A DNA stretch of 64,000 nt from Triticum aestivum (taxonomy: Eukaryota; Streptophyta; Magnoliopsida; Poales; Poaceae). The stretch is taken from NCBI RefSeq assembly GCF_018294505.1, contig NC_057804.1:256525865-256589864 (forward strand), read 5' to 3'. This document shows positions 35,422 to 48,072 of the stretch, piece by piece. The notes below the pieces were generated by a model. It saw only the letters and a program-made list of their open reading frames with translations, searched no databases and was not told where the DNA came from. Both the position numbers and the translations under genes were made by a program. How positions within the stretch are numbered: the first letter of the stretch is position 1; each line of letters opens with the position of its first letter.

Positions 35422-36757
35422 TGAAAGTGCATCTAGTGCCACCCCTAGTTGGTTTTGGAGTATTGACGACAAACCTGGTTGAGGGACTAATGTGTTTGTG
35501 AGAATTGCGGGATAACACAGGTAGTAGTCCCTCATTGATTCGGCTTACCTACCGGAGATGACCCCTAAAAATGTGTAAAGACATTGAAGACAATGGTGGT
35601 TTGTGAAGCTATTCATGTTGAAGTCTATGACATGAGAAGACATCGCATGAAGACTATGGAGCGCGAGACTTAGTTGTTTTGTTGTTTCCTTTTCTTCTTT
35701 GTGGAGTCATAGGAACCACCGCACTGTTAAGTGGGGTCCAAGTGAACAAAGTCAGAGGGACTAAAGTGATGCTCAACCAAATCCTATGTCTTCGAGCGAA
35801 GACAATGAGAGCAAATCTTATCCAGAGTCAGATGAGTCAGCTTTACTTGTAGCCCAAGTCAAGCTGCCGCGTGTGTTTGAAATCTTACTGTTGGGACACG
35901 TGTTAGTTCCTTAGTGACCCAGGGTCATTTTGGACAAATCAGGTTGGGTTGCCTAGTGGCTATAAATAGCCCACCCTCTACACCATAAATTGGTGGCTTC
36001 TCAGAGTTAGTGCACGGCTTTTGTCGTTTGAGAGCAACCCACCTCTGAAGCATTTGAGAGAGAATCCTTGCGAGGACAAAGCCCAAACCACCCAGTGCCC
36101 AAAGAGTGTTTGGCATCACTGAAGTCTTTCTGTCCGCGTGATCTGAAGACTTGTTACACTTGAGGACTGTGAATCCTCCAGCCGGTTAGGCGTCGCGTTC
36201 TGAGCAACCAAGAGTCATTGTGGATTGCCGGTGAACAAAGTCTGTGAAGGTTTGGAAGTATACCTTGAAGATTTATCAGAGTGATTGGGCGGTGACTAAG
36301 TGTCCTTAGCTCAAGGGGAATATGGTGAAGACGTAGTCTTCTAAGTTAAATCTCAGCCTCCCTAACCAGACGTACAGTTGTCACAACAATTGGAACATGT
36401 CGAACAGATCACTGTCCTCTCCAAGTTACTGGTTCTATCTCTCACTTCTCTTTACTTACAGTTTGTCTTCGTGAAGTCATTGCCTGCTTGCATTATCTGT
36501 TTGATTTCACTCAGTGACTACTTGTTCTGATTGGCTTCATACTAGCCACCATCCTGATCCTTACTACCTAGCTGCTAATAGTCTTCGTGCTTTCACTTCA
36601 TTGAATACTTGACTATGGCTTGCCTAGTGTAGTCTATGTTCCGCTGCATACGAATAGAGTCATTTCTATTGTTTGTCTTCGAAACTCCCATGTTTTGAAG
36701 ACTTCCATAAAAATCGCCTATCCACCCACCCCCTCTAGTTGATAACCAGCTCTTTCA
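35422..36757 (+). repeat. 3' LTR of the plus-strand sirevirus
   Basis: It begins TGAAAGTGCATCTAG and ends CTCTTTCA, then AAGAT. TATA box CTATAAATAG is at 35960-35969. Length is 1336 against 1335 for the 5' LTR. The non-coding 34897-35407 before it has no credible gene. Confidence 0.92.
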
Positions 36758-36862
36758 AAGATGATGATGTGCTACACTATGACTATGATGATTAAATAGC
36801 TAATGTTGGTGGTAATGACTATGATGATGATTAAATAGCTTGTGTTGGTGGTAATTACTATG

Positions 36863-37059
36863 ATGATTAGTTAGTATATACAACAGTGGTTGAAATGAAT
36901 GTGGATTAGGTTCAAGTGGAGGTATCATGTGGTGCATGTCGAAAGTATACTACTAATCCAAACTTGTAGTAGTATACTTTCAACATGCACCACATGTTGC
37001 CTCCGCTTGAACCTAATGGACATTCATTTCACCCGCTGTTGTATATGCAAACTAATCAT
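36863..37059. repeat. Long near-perfect hairpin (about 90-base arms, 11-base loop)
   Basis: From ATGATTAG at 36863 to CTAATCAT at 37059 the sequence folds back on itself. The loop is 36956-36966, and the arms differ at only about ten positions. The fold lies in the non-coding 3' part of the CACTA. It could be a small inverted-repeat element (MITE) or the source of a hairpin RNA. Possible flanking 2-3 base duplications are not clear. Confidence 0.85.
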
Positions 37060-37140
37060 GGTCATAAAGTCATATGATGAAAGTACTGTATATAAAGCCT
37101 ATACAAATACGACGAAAATAAGCTACAATTTCAAAAAAAC

Positions 37141-37409
37141 AGGAAAAATAAGCAGTAGCCCTTTTCAAAGGAAATGCGACTGCTACTTACTACTATCAGC
37201 AACGCTTTTCAAAAGAAACACTACTGCTACTTAATACTATCAGCAGCGGTTTTCCACAACGAGCGCTACTACTAACTAGGTATAGCAGTAGCGTCAGGGA
37301 ACAAGTGCTACTGCTACCAGTTAGCTGTAGCGCCTTACCGGTAGCGCTTGTAAAAGTGCTACTAGTAGCTCTAAAACCAGCGCTGCTACTAGGGTTTTCC
37401 CTAGTAGTG
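37141..37409 (+). repeat. Right CACTA subterminal array and inverted repeat
   Basis: Inverted copies of AGTAGCGCT-type motifs (for example GCGCTACTACT, AGCAGTAGCG) fill this region, ending in GGTTTTCCCTAGTAGTG, the exact complement of the left end. TTT follows at 37410-37412. Confidence 0.88.
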
Positions 37410-37465
37410 TTTAGTAGATGGATGTAGGGTTGAATCCATGAGAAGACTTCGATCACTAGTCATGT

Positions 37466-40005
37466 GGTTAGTGCATCCACTGTCCATTATCCACTTAGTA
37501 GCTTTCGGAGTCGTACCCTATAGTGCAGTTAGCGGGATAGGCTTCACCAAGAGTATTGTGAAGCACAAACATATAGCAAACAAGCATGCTATCAAAGTTA
37601 CGATTCTTGTTTGGTAAGATAGGATGCTCGTCAAGAAACCCTAGGACGAAATAAATGGTAAGACCATTCTGACACTTTATCCCCAACATTTGCATCAGAA
37701 GTCTTTGATTTTCGGCTGGAGACCTTTCCCAGCAAGAGAAGTTAATTCTTCTTAACCACCCACATCTTCAGGGGTGGCTTTGAAGCAATAAGTATAAATG
37801 CAGCATCTGATAACTTTGGTTTTGTAGCCCTAGCAAATAGTTTTGCAGGAGGTGAATAATACTCATAAGAATATGCAGAAAAGTTCTTTGATTTGTGAAC
37901 ATAGCGGGTAGAAGAAACACACTCATATTCATGAGTCTGACGATAATTTCCCTGCAAATCATTGGCCTTAGGGTGACCTTGTGAGGTCCTCTATCTATAT
38001 GAAGCCCTTGGTCCATCTGAAGTCTTTGGTCTAGGGTTTGTCTTCTTCCCAGGTGGTGTCATGATGGCATTCACAGGAAGCTTCTCAAGACCACTTTTGG
38101 GCACCAAGATCTTCTTCAAAGGTGGTCCATTCTTACAGTTAGTACGAATAATCCTGGCAAACACTTCACCATTCTGATTTTTAAACAGCTTATAATTGCC
38201 GTCAAAAGATTCATCTATGATAATGGCGTTACACCAGTGAAGCCAGATAAGGTGGATGGGTCCACTAAATAGCCCTTTGCAACAACCCATGTGGTTTTGG
38301 GGTACTGCTCAGGCTTCCAGTAAGAACCATCAACATTCATTTTCCTCTCGAAACCAACATCGTATTTCCTAGGGTTTTGGTCCACAATCAGTTTCTTGAG
38401 GACATCACATAGTGTCTGATGCCCTTTGAGGCTTTTGTACATGCCTGTTTCAAGCAATGTCTTCAACCTAGCATTCTCAATAGCAATAGTGGTGGTATCC
38501 TCAGTAGAGGGGTTAGTTACCACATCAGTAGTTGAAGATATTGCAATATCAGAGGCAGTGGAACATTCAACAATAGAGACAACATTATCATGCTCAAGAC
38601 ATTTTAAACATGGTGGCACAAAGTCTTCCTGAGCGTAACTGATCCGTTGAGTGAGTAGTGAATCGTTCTCCTTTTGAAGATCTTCATGAGATGCTCTCAA
38701 TTTCTCGAGATCTTGCTTCCTTTGAAGATAATCATTTGAAAGCTTCTCATGAGTGGCTCAGAGGGTTTCATGACGACTTTCAAGTTCCTCGTACTTAACA
38801 TGAAGATTTTTTATGTCTTTGATTAAGGACCGAGTTCGATTCATTTCCTTGTCCAACAGGTCATCGCTTTTGTCTAGCAAGTTTTGAATGTGTTCCATAG
38901 CAGTTTGTTGTTCAGTTGAAATTTTAACAAGTGTTTTATAGCTAGGTTTGGATTCACACTCAGAGTCATCTTCACTAGAGGTTTGAAAGTAAGCATCGCG
39001 TGAGTTTACCTTGGCACCTCGATCCATAAAGTAGCAGTCAAAGCATAGGCGTCCTCATCATCGGCGTCAGCATCGGCGGCGTGACCATTGTCTTCAGTGT
39101 TGAAGATGGACTTGGGGATGAATGCCGAAGCTAGAGCCAGGTTTTCCATGCCTGAATCAGACTCCCCTCAGACTCCTCAGAAGCTGACTCCTCTGAATCC
39201 ATCTCCTTGCCAATGAATGCACGAGCCTTGCCTGATGAGCTCTTCTTGTGAGACGAAGATTTTGATGAATACTTTGAAGAATACTTTGAAGATTTCTTCT
39301 TCTTCTTGCCGTCAGAATCATATTCCTTGTCCCATTGAGGACATTCAGATATGTAGTGGCCTCGCTTCTTGCATTTTTGGCATGTTCTCTTCTTGTAGTC
39401 ACGGGAGGAAGCCTCATCATTTCTTGAGCTGGATCTTGAAGATTTTCCAAAGCGATTCTTCTTGGAGAACTTTTGGAACTTTCTTACAAGCATTGCTAGC
39501 TCTTTTCCAATGTCTTCAGGATCATCAGAACTGCAGTTAGATTCTTCGTCAGATGAGGAAACAAATTTTGTCTTCAAATCACAGGATCGACCATAATTGG
39601 GGCCATAGATATCTCTCTTCTGAGATAGCTAGAACTCATGTGTGTTGAGCCTCTCAAGTATGTCAGACGTATCAATATCAGGGCGTTCTTGAATCATTAG
39701 GGCCAAAGTGTCAAATGAGCTGTCAAGTGATCTCAGTAGCTTCTTCACAATTTCATGCTTGGTGATCTTAGTGGCGCCGAGTGAAGAAAGCTCATTGGTG
39801 ATATCAGTGGGGCGATCAAACATGAGCTAGACATTCTCATTGTCATTTCTCTTGAAGAACTTGAAGAGACTAAGAAGAACGTCAATTGAGTCTCTCTGAG
39901 TTGAGACTCCTTCCTTGACCTTAGATTGCCAGTCCCAGACTAGCTGCACAGTTTCTAGAGCACTCACACGACCATACTATCATTTGGTCAGATGATCACA
40001 GTTGA
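37466..40005 (-). pseudogene. Sirevirus gag C-terminal half and protease, broken
   Basis: Minus-strand fragments read from about 40005 (the gag region, UBN2-type, through 39629) to a CCHC knuckle (CQKCKKRGHYISEC near 39390), the serine/lysine tract, and a coiled coil (39027-38700). The long central gag (38700-37740) follows, and the protease DSG is at 37476-37484. At least four frameshifts or stops break it. The CACTA element is inserted 65 bases beyond the DSG. Order and sequence match 24160-26920 of the plus-strand sirevirus; the integrase that should follow is at 17999-19041. Confidence 0.85.
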
Positions 40006-40010
40006 TTTTT

Positions 40011-40484
40011 GAGGGAGTCCTAGATTAGTGGCTGTCTAGATAGCCGAACTATCACCTTTGGCCGGACTCCTGGACTATGAAGATACAAGATTGAAGACTT
40101 CGTCCCGTGTCTGGATGGGACTTTCCTTGGCGTGGAAGGCAAGCTTGGCGATATGGATATCTAGATCTCCTACCATTGTAACCGACTCTATGTAACCCTA
40201 ACCCTCTTCGGTGCCTACATAAACCGAAGGGTTTTAGTCCGTAGGACGAACAACAATCATACCATAGGCTAGCTTCTAGGGTTTAGCCTCTCTGATCTTG
40301 TGGTAGATCTACTCTTGTACTACCCATATCATCAATATTAATCAAGCAGGAGTAGGGTTTTACCTCCATCGAGAGGGCCCGAACCTGGGTAAAAACATCG
40401 TGTCCCTTGTCTCCTGTTACCATCCGCCTAGACGCATAGTTCGGGACCCCCTTCCTGAGATCCACTGATTTTGACACCAACATT
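40011..40484 (+). repeat. 5' LTR of the gypsy element
   Basis: It begins TGAGGGAGTCCTAGATTAG and ends TTTTGACACCAACA. A decayed TATA-like CTACATAAAC is near 40216. A primer-site-like TTGGTGCTTTCATTGAG starts right after it at 40485; which tRNA it would bind is not clear. Confidence 0.9.
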
Positions 40485-40529
40485 GGTGCTTTCATTGAGA
40501 GTTCCACTGTGTCATCATCTTTAGGCCCG

Positions 40530-43500
40530 ATGGCTCCTCCGATCATCAACAGCGAGGCGGTCTAGGGTGAGACTTTTCTCCCCGGATAGATCTTCGTATT
40601 CGGCGGCTTTGCACTGCGGGCCAATTCGCTTGGCCATCTAGAGCAGATTGAAAGCTACGCCCCTGGCCATCAGGTCAGATTTGGAAGTTTGAACTATACG
40701 GCTGACGTCCGCGGAGACTTGATCTTCGACGGGTTCGAGCCACGCCAAGCACGCCGCACTGTCACGAAGGGCATGATCTAGCTCTGCCGCCGGACAGTGC
40801 CCTAAAGGCCGCACCAGTGTCCGCTCCGACCCTTAGCTCGGAGCCGACTACGCCGATCGAGGACGGGTGGCTGGACACCGCCTCGGGGGCTTCTACCTCT
40901 ACGATGGTTGAGCCGAACACCAACCCTGTCCTTTGCGAAGCTCGTGACTCCAAGGTGCCGGGCTCCTCTCCGGACTCCAAACCTTCCGCGCCCCTGCCAA
41001 TCGAATCCGATTGGGCGCTGATCATGGAGTTCACTGCCGCGGACATCTTTCAGCACTCGCCCTTTGGCAACATCCTGAATTCGCTAAAGTCTCTCTCTCT
41101 ATCAGGAGAGACCTGGCCGGATTATGGTCAGGAAGGTTGGGATGCGGACGACGAAGAAATTCAAAGCCCACCCACCACCTTCGTAGCCACTGTCGATGAT
41201 TTAACCGACATGCTCGACTTCAGCTCCGAAGACATCGACGGTATGGACGACGATGCAGGAGACGACCAAGAACCAACGCCTACAGGGCACTAGAAGGCCA
41301 CCTCGTCATACGACATTTACATGGTGGACATCCCAAAAGATGGGAATGGCGATGGAACAATGGAGGATGACCCCTCTAAGAAACAGCCTAAGCACTAGCG
41401 TCAACGGCGCCACTCTAAATGCCGCCACAACAAAAATAGTGATTCCGGCACGGGAGACAATAACACCCCGGAAAGTGCCGAAGACAACCCCCTGCGGCAG
41501 CATTCAGCGTAGGAGGATGGAGAAGCCATCCCTCATGAGAGAGCGACAGACAGAGAGGTAGAGGACGATAATTACATGCCTCCCTCCGAAGACGAGGCAA
41601 GCCTCGACGACGACGAATTTGTCATGCCTGAGGATCCCGTCGAACAGGAGCGTTTCAAACGCAGGCTTATGGCCATGGCAAGCAGCCTCAAGAAAAAGTA
41701 GCAACAACTTAGAGCTGACCAAGACTTGCTAGCTGACAGATGGACTGAAGTCCTTGCGGCCGAAGAATATGAACTCGAACGCCCCTCCAAGAGCTACCCA
41801 AAACGCAGGATGCTACCCCGATTAGAGGAGGAAGCACCCAAACCTACATCACCGGGCGCATGATGCGGCCGACCAGCCACCTCGTGGCCGCGGCAGAGAG
41901 GCCTCTCGGCCCTACACTCAAGCCGCACAACGGCGCCGCTCAAAAAATACCAAGGAACGGGGAAATGCGCCAGACCTACGGGATATATTGGAGGATAAGG
42001 CAAGGCAAACAAGATCGATCTATGGATCGCGTGGGCACCCCATGATACATGATGATAACCGTCACGCCGGATATGGCAATTTCGGCCGTGCCGAACACAG
42101 TAGACAAAGCTCATTTGAGCTGCGTCGTGATATAGCCCAATACAGAGGCGCCGCACACCCACTATGCTTCATAGACGAAGTGATGGATCATCAAATCCCT
42201 GAGGGTTTCAAACTCATAAACATTGAATCATACGACAGCAGAACAGATCCTGCGGTCTGGATCAAGGACTATCTCCTTCATATCCGCATGGCCCGCGGTG
42301 ATGATCTACACGCCATCAAATACCTCCCACTCAAGCTTAAAGGACCAGCTCGGCATTGGCTTAACAGCTTGCCAGCAGAGTCAATTGGTTGTTGGGAAGA
42401 CCTGGAAGCCGCATTCCTCGACAATTTCCAGGGCACTTATGTGCGACCACCAGACGCCGATGACCTAAGCCACATAATTCAGCAGCCAGAGGAATCGGCC
42501 AGACAATTCTGGACACGGTTCCTAACCAAGAAAAATCAAATCGTCGACTGTCCGGATGCAGAGGCCCTTGTAGCCTTCAAACATAACATCCGTGACGAGT
42601 GGCTTGCCTAGCACCTAGGACAGGAAAAGCCGAAATCCATGGAAGCCCTCACAACACTTATGACCCGCTTTTGCGCTGGAGAGGACAGCTGGCTAGCTCG
42701 TAGTAACAACATGACCAAGAGCCCTGGTAATTCGGATACCAAGGACAGTAACGGCAGGTCGCGTCACAACAAGCACAAGCGCCGCATTAATGGCGATAAT
42801 GCTGAGGATACGACAGTCAATGCCGGATTCAGAGGCTCTAAACCCGGTCAGCAGAAAAAGCCATTCAAAAGAAACACCCCGGGCCCGTCCAATTTGGACT
42901 GAATACTCGATCGCTTGTGCCAGATACACGGCACACCCGAAAAACCAGCCAACCACACCAACAGGAATTGCTGGGTGTTCAAGCAGGCAGGCAAGTTAAA
43001 TGCCGAAAACAATGACAAGGGGCTGCATAGCGATGACGAAGAGGAGCCCCGGCCACCGAACAATAGAGGACAGAAGGGATTCCCCCTACAAGTGCGGACG
43101 GTGAACATGATATACGCAACCCACATACCTAAAAGGGAGCGGAAGCGTGCACTAAGGGACGTATATGCGATGGAGCCAGTCGCCCCAAAGTTCAATCCAT
43201 GGTCCTCCTACCTGATCACTTTTGATCGAAGGGACCACCCCACTAGCATCCGCCATGGCGGATTCGCCGCATTGGTTCTAGACCCAATCGTTGACGGATT
43301 TCACCTCACTAGAGTCCTGATGGACGGCGGCAGCAGCCTGAACCTGCTTTATCAGGATACAGTGCGCAAAATGGGCATAGACCCATCAAGGATTAAACCC
43401 ACAAAGACGACCTTTAAAGGCGTCATACCAGGTGTAGAGGCCAATTGTACAGGCTCAGTTACACTTGAAGTGGTATTAGGATCCCCGGATAACTTCCGAA

Positions 43501-43823
43501 GTGAGGAGTTAATCTTCGACATAGTCCCGTTCCGCAGCGGCTATCACGCACTGCTCGGACGAACCGCATTTGCAAAGTTCAATGCGGTGCCGCACTACAC
43601 ATACCTCAAGCTCAAGAATCTAGGACCTCGAGGAGTCATTACGGTCAACGGAAACACCGAACGCTCTCTCCGAACGGAGGAGCATACGACGGCCCTCATG
43701 GCGGAAGTGCAAAGCAGCCTCTCAAGGCAATTCTCGAGTCCAGCTATTAAACGTCCGAATACCGTCAAGCGCGCCCGGAGTAACCTACAACAAGACCGCC
43801 TGGCACATCCCGAGCACGCGTAG
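40530..43823 (+). pseudogene. Gypsy gag and protease, broken
   Basis: Gag starts at the ATG at 40530, followed by a TAG near 40562 and several frameshifts. The retrotransposon gag domain (WIKDYLLHIRMARGD then PARHWLNSLP) is open at 41988-42611. A TAG then leads to a basic region. The zinc-like motif with CQIHG and NRNCWVFKQAGKL and the protease are in the open frame 42915-43823. The protease catalytic motif is VLMDGGSSLNLLY, with Asp-Gly-Gly in place of the usual Asp-Ser/Thr-Gly. The ORF ends at a TAG after a basic tail, with no reverse transcriptase. Gag would package the element's RNA if functional. Confidence 0.85.
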
Positions 43824-45018
43824 CAATGCGGCCCCAACCCCAGCCCTCGCAAAATTGCGGAACCAGTACTACACATACATAATTACGCTCTGGAAATACC
43901 ATGGGCATAGGGGGAGGGGCACGACTACGGCAGGCCCAGAATGCGGCTCAACCGCACCAGGGGCTCCTAATTGTGTCATTCTTTTTTTTTACTTTCAGGA
44001 CTCCTTTCTCAAGAAGCCCTGTCCGGCGGTGGAATCGCCGAACACACGATGCAACAGCCAGGGAAGTAGAAAGCTACTTGAGTGTCCAGGTGGTCTCTAT
44101 AACAAGCACTATACTTGTTTTACATATCATCCCGCAGCTCGCTCCTAGAGGGGGACATGTCAAATAGTCCCGTCCCTTGCTTATCACACTATTTGTATCG
44201 TTCTGCTTTTACCGTAGCTTTTTTGAATAAACAATGCATAGCTTTTGCCTATTATTGCATTCCTTCTTTATCTATATATGTTCACTTATGACATGTTGCA
44301 TCCGTACGCTTTGGTATGGCTAAATACACCAGGGGCTTAAGTACCCCAAAATATGGTGTGATAAGTCCAAACACTTTCACAAGTGCGGCACCCCGAACTT
44401 ATAACATTATATGCATCGACTCCGAATCATGTCTTGGGTCAATAGTTGGGTTTTCCTGGCTCCCATGTTTTGGTACCTTACGTTCCGTTATATCGGCTAA
44501 GGTAGCGCTGGGAGAACCACTGCGATTGTGCACTAGTTGAGCTGGGTTGAGCACCTCAGTGGAGAAAGCTAAAACTGACCGTCATGATAGGGCGAGAGCC
44601 GGTCGCTGTTCGAGAGGTTTTCGAGTCCCTAAAGACTTATGCCGCTTAGAGCGAGGAGTCGGCTTTGTCCGGCCCAGGCGTGGATAGCGCCCAGAATTCA
44701 GTCTTCCGAATACTAGGGGCTTCGCCGAAATTTAAAATTATAGAATTCTATGGCTAAGTGATAGTGTTCAAGCATTATAGTCCGGTTGCCTTGTTTGTTG
44801 CATTGAGCGCCTCCCTCGAAGGACCCAAGAATGGGAAAAAGAGCGCTCAAGTTTATCCCGAACACCCCAGCACTCGTGGCATGGGGGCAGAAGCTGACGA
44901 CTCGCCATCTCTCAAATTTAATAAACGGCCGCACAGAAAGTAATATTTTAAATTCACAAGCGTTGCTTAGCGCATATGAACAAGTTTTCAAGAGTACATG
45001 ATAACAAATGCGAGTTTA
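43824..45018. other. Gypsy element spacer, no credible gene
   Basis: Between the protease stop and the end of the antisense gene there is no recognisable domain. It includes a T-run at 43980-43990 and AT-rich patches. Small ORFs at 43855-44167 and 44316-44540 have no family resemblance. Confidence 0.7.
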
Positions 45019-48000
45019 CTAAAAAATTACATCTTTTGAGCATTCACCCGCTATAAGGCGGGCACCCTTCAGGACGCCCTTATAATACATCTCGGGCTTA
45101 CGATACTCCCTGCCCGGCGGTGGAGCGTCCGTCACAAGCTTCTTAGCGTCCATCTTGCCCCAGTGCACTTTAGCACGGGCAAGGGCCCTACGGGCACCTT
45201 CGATACAGACGAAGCGCTTGACGACTTCAATCCATGGACAGGCGTCCACCAGCCGCCTCATTAGCCTGAAGTAGCTCCCAGGCATGGCTTCCTTAGGCCA
45301 CAGCCAAACTATGGGGCCCTTCATGGCCTGTTCGGCCACCTTATGGAGCTCGACCAGCTGCTTCAGCTGGTCGCTCAAGGGCACTGGGTGTCCGGCCTCA
45401 GCATACTGAGACCAGAACACCTTCTCCGTCAAGCTCCCCTCCTCGGCCCGGTAGAATGCGGCAGCGTCGGACACACTACGGGGCAGATCTGCGAATGCTC
45501 CTGGAGAGCTCCAGATTCGGGTAAGTAACAAGTAATTCCCTTTCACGTGCTTGCTTTGCATGAAGAATGCCTTACCCGCCGCTATCTTCTTCATTGGCTC
45601 AATTTCCTGGAGGGCTTTTTGGGCTTCGGCCTTAGCGGCTTTGGCGCTCTCAAGAGCGGAGGCAAGCTCGGACTCTCGAGTCTTTGAGTCACGCTCAAAA
45701 CTCTCATGTTTTTTCACGAGAGCGTGGAGCTCTTGCCGCACCTCCGCCACCCGCGCCTCCTGCTTCTCTCACTCGGTGCGCTCTGCGGCCGCATTGCTTT
45801 CGGCCTTGGACACCGTTTCCTTCAGGATCGCCACCTTGTTCGTGGCCCCTGCAATTGTTACGTTATTCATGTTATTTTTTGCAACCACATCTTTTATATA
45901 CTTCCATAAGGTATCACTTACCTTCCCTGTCCTCGAGTTGCTTTTTGCAAGGCCGAGCTCGTTCTCGGACTGCTCGAGGCTCTGCTTCAATGCATTGACC
46001 TCTGCAGTCAGTGCGGCAGAGGTCAGCAGCGCAACCTGCATTCCCCATATTGACATACTTATGTTAGACTCCTGTGTACATCTTTTTAGATCCTCAATTC
46101 GGCTTTTCTTTCCGAACACCAAACTGAGCATCAGGGGCTACTATCTATGCGGTAATATTTTTACATATCTTAAATACATACCTCAAAGCCTGTTAGAAGG
46201 CTGGTACAGGCTTCAGTCATCCCGCTCTTGGCGGACTGAACTTTCTGGATCACCACACTCATAACAGTGCGGTGCTCCTCGTTGATGGAGGCGCCGTTAA
46301 GCGCCTCCAGCAAATTATCCGGTGCCTCCGGTTGGACGGAGGTCACTGCTGTCGCAGTCTGGCCCTTATTACGAAGGGGCCGCCTGCCGGACTCCGGAAC
46401 CACTGAAGGTTCCAGTACGGAGTCCGGCCAAGGGCCGGACTTAGAGCCCTTTGGGGTTTGATCCCCCTTGTGCCTGGAGTACGGGAGGTTGCCTTGCGGC
46501 GCCTCCTGGACCTCCTCCTCCTCCTGGCTGGGCCCCTTTTGGGACCCCACCTCGGCGTCATCCGCAGCGCGAGAAGAGGAGGCAGCCGGAAGTGAGGTGC
46601 TATTCACGTCCGACGAATCCAGGGAGCCGCTCGTTGAAGCGTCGAGCCCGTCCTTGGGCGGGCTGCAGGCTTATATTCGGCGTTAGGAGATTCTGTATGA
46701 CAAACGAAACGCCATGAGTTATTCTGGTATCCGGACACTTACGATGTCGCCAGGGGCTTAGCCCTTGGTGGCCACTCCTCTTCACCGTCGTCGACGTTGG
46801 TGGAGTAGTCCGGAGGAAGGGTCCTTCCCTTCTTGGACCCTCTGGCCTCCCCAGTCGGGGCGGCCTTCCTTTTCTTCTCTCCCCCCGCTGGGGGAGAGGC
46901 CTCTTTTTCCTCCTCCTCATCTTCACGGGAGGAGTCCGCCTCAGAGTCATCGGACGATGAGTCCGATAACACCTGGCGCCGGGAACTCTTTCGAGTTCCC
47001 GTGGCCTTCTTCTTGGCCTTCTTCTCCGGCACCACGTGAGGCGCCTGAACCAGCAGCCCCGTCAATCCGGCGTCCGCTGGGTCTTCTGGCAAGGGAGCCA
47101 AACAGTTAACCTGCCCGGACGTCATCTGCCAAGCCTATCAAAGGTAAGGGAGTTTAGATCCCGCATAGAGTCAAACTATGAAAATCAAGTGTGGGTAAAA
47201 TAGCTTACCTCACTAGCTTGATGCTGCGAGCTGAATCCGCGATCTTCGGTAGCGGATGCGGGAGCCTCGGCGCCCTTGAACAGCACCTTCCAGCCATCTT
47301 CGTACATAGTGTCGAAGAGCCTGCTCAAGGTTTGGTGTTGTGCCGGATCAAACTCCCACAAGTTGAAGGCCCGTTGTTGGCACGGGAGGATCCGACGGAT
47401 GAGCATGACCTGGCCTACATTGACAAGCTTGAGCTTCTTGTTCACAAGGTTTTGGACGCAGGTTTGGAGTCCGGTCAGCTCTTCCGAATTACCCCATGTC
47501 AGGCCCTTCTCTTTCCAGGAGGTGAGCCATGTGGGGATGCCAGATCGGAATTCGGGGGCCGCTGCCCATTCAGGGTCACGTGGCTCGGTGATGTAGAACC
47601 ACCCCGATTGCCACCCTTTGATGGTTTCCACGAAGGAGCCCTCAAGCCATATAAAGTTGGGCATCTTGCCCACCATGGCGCCTCCGCACTCCGCCTGCTG
47701 GCCGCCCACTACCTTCGGCTTGACATTGAAGGCCTTCAGCCACATGCCGAAGTGGGGCTTGATGCGGAGGAAGGCCTCGCACACGACGATAAACGACAAG
47801 ATGTTGAGGATGAAGTTCGGGTCCAGATCGTGGAAATCCAGGACGTAGTAGAACATGAGCCCCCGGAAAAATGGGTGGAGTGGGAAGCCCAGTCCGCGGA
47901 GGAAATTGGGGAGGAACACCACCCTCTCATGGGGCCTGGGGGTGGGGACGAGCTGCCCCTCGTCTGGAAGCCGGTGCGCAATGTCGTTGTGCAGGTACCC

Positions 48001-48072
48001 GACTTTCCTCAACGTTTTGATGTGCCCCTCCGTGACGGAGGAGGCCATCCACTTGCCTCCCACTCCTGACAT
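45019..48072 (-). pseudogene. Antisense multi-exon gene in the gypsy element (Transposase_28-like N-terminus)
   Basis: Starting at MSGVGGKWMASSV (48072), five exons can be read on the minus strand: 48072-47209, 47134-46743, 46662-46182, 46035-45922 and 45848-45019. Donors GTAAGC, GTAAGT, GTATGT and GTAAGT and acceptors ATAG, GCAG, GCAG and GCAG fit GT-AG rules. The first exon resembles the plant gypsy-associated family called Transposase_28 (putative gypsy-type transposon). Exon 2 is Ser/Asp/Glu/Lys-rich; exons 4 and 5 are heptad-like, suggesting coiled coil. A TATA box (CCATATAAGG, 48185-48194) lies about 115 bases upstream of the ATG. The last junction is off by one base and an in-frame TGA falls near 45768, so it is probably dead. 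Function is unknown. Confidence 0.65.

Larger units (their letters stand above)
22666..36757 (+). mobile_element. Plus-strand sirevirus (Maximus-like), 14.1 kb, defective
   Basis: LTRs at 22666-24000 and 35422-36757 are flanked by AAGAT on both sides (22661-22665, 36758-36762). The order is primer site, gag, protease, integrase, reverse transcriptase, RNase H, spacer, extra 3' ORF, polypurine tract. The extra ORF after pol and the large gag coiled coil point to the sirevirus lineage; Maximus is the Triticeae name I would use. The element has an integrase deletion and many stops, so it cannot transpose on its own. Over the first ~187 LTR bases I count about 10 differences, near 5%. It is inserted in the CACTA element. 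Confidence 0.92.
19042..37409 (+). mobile_element. CACTA transposon carrying a B3-like gene and an inserted sirevirus
   Basis: The ends are perfect 17-base inverted repeats (CACTACTAGGGAAAACC at 19042 and its complement ending at 37409), flanked by TTT on both sides (19039-19041, 37410-37412). CACTA elements duplicate 3 bases. Subterminal AGTAGCGCT-type repeats fill 19060-19620 and 37150-37400. Removing the nested sirevirus and its duplication leaves about 4.27 kb. No TNPD-type transposase is present, so it is non-autonomous. The cargo is the B3-like gene at 21276-22436. It is inserted in the minus-strand sirevirus just after the protease. Strand is given as the direction of the cargo gene. 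Confidence 0.92.

Noticed and set aside
47191..48069. A 292-codon plus-strand ORF
   Set aside because: It is the mirror of exon 1 of the antisense gene; codon positions and the recognisable protein are on the minus strand.
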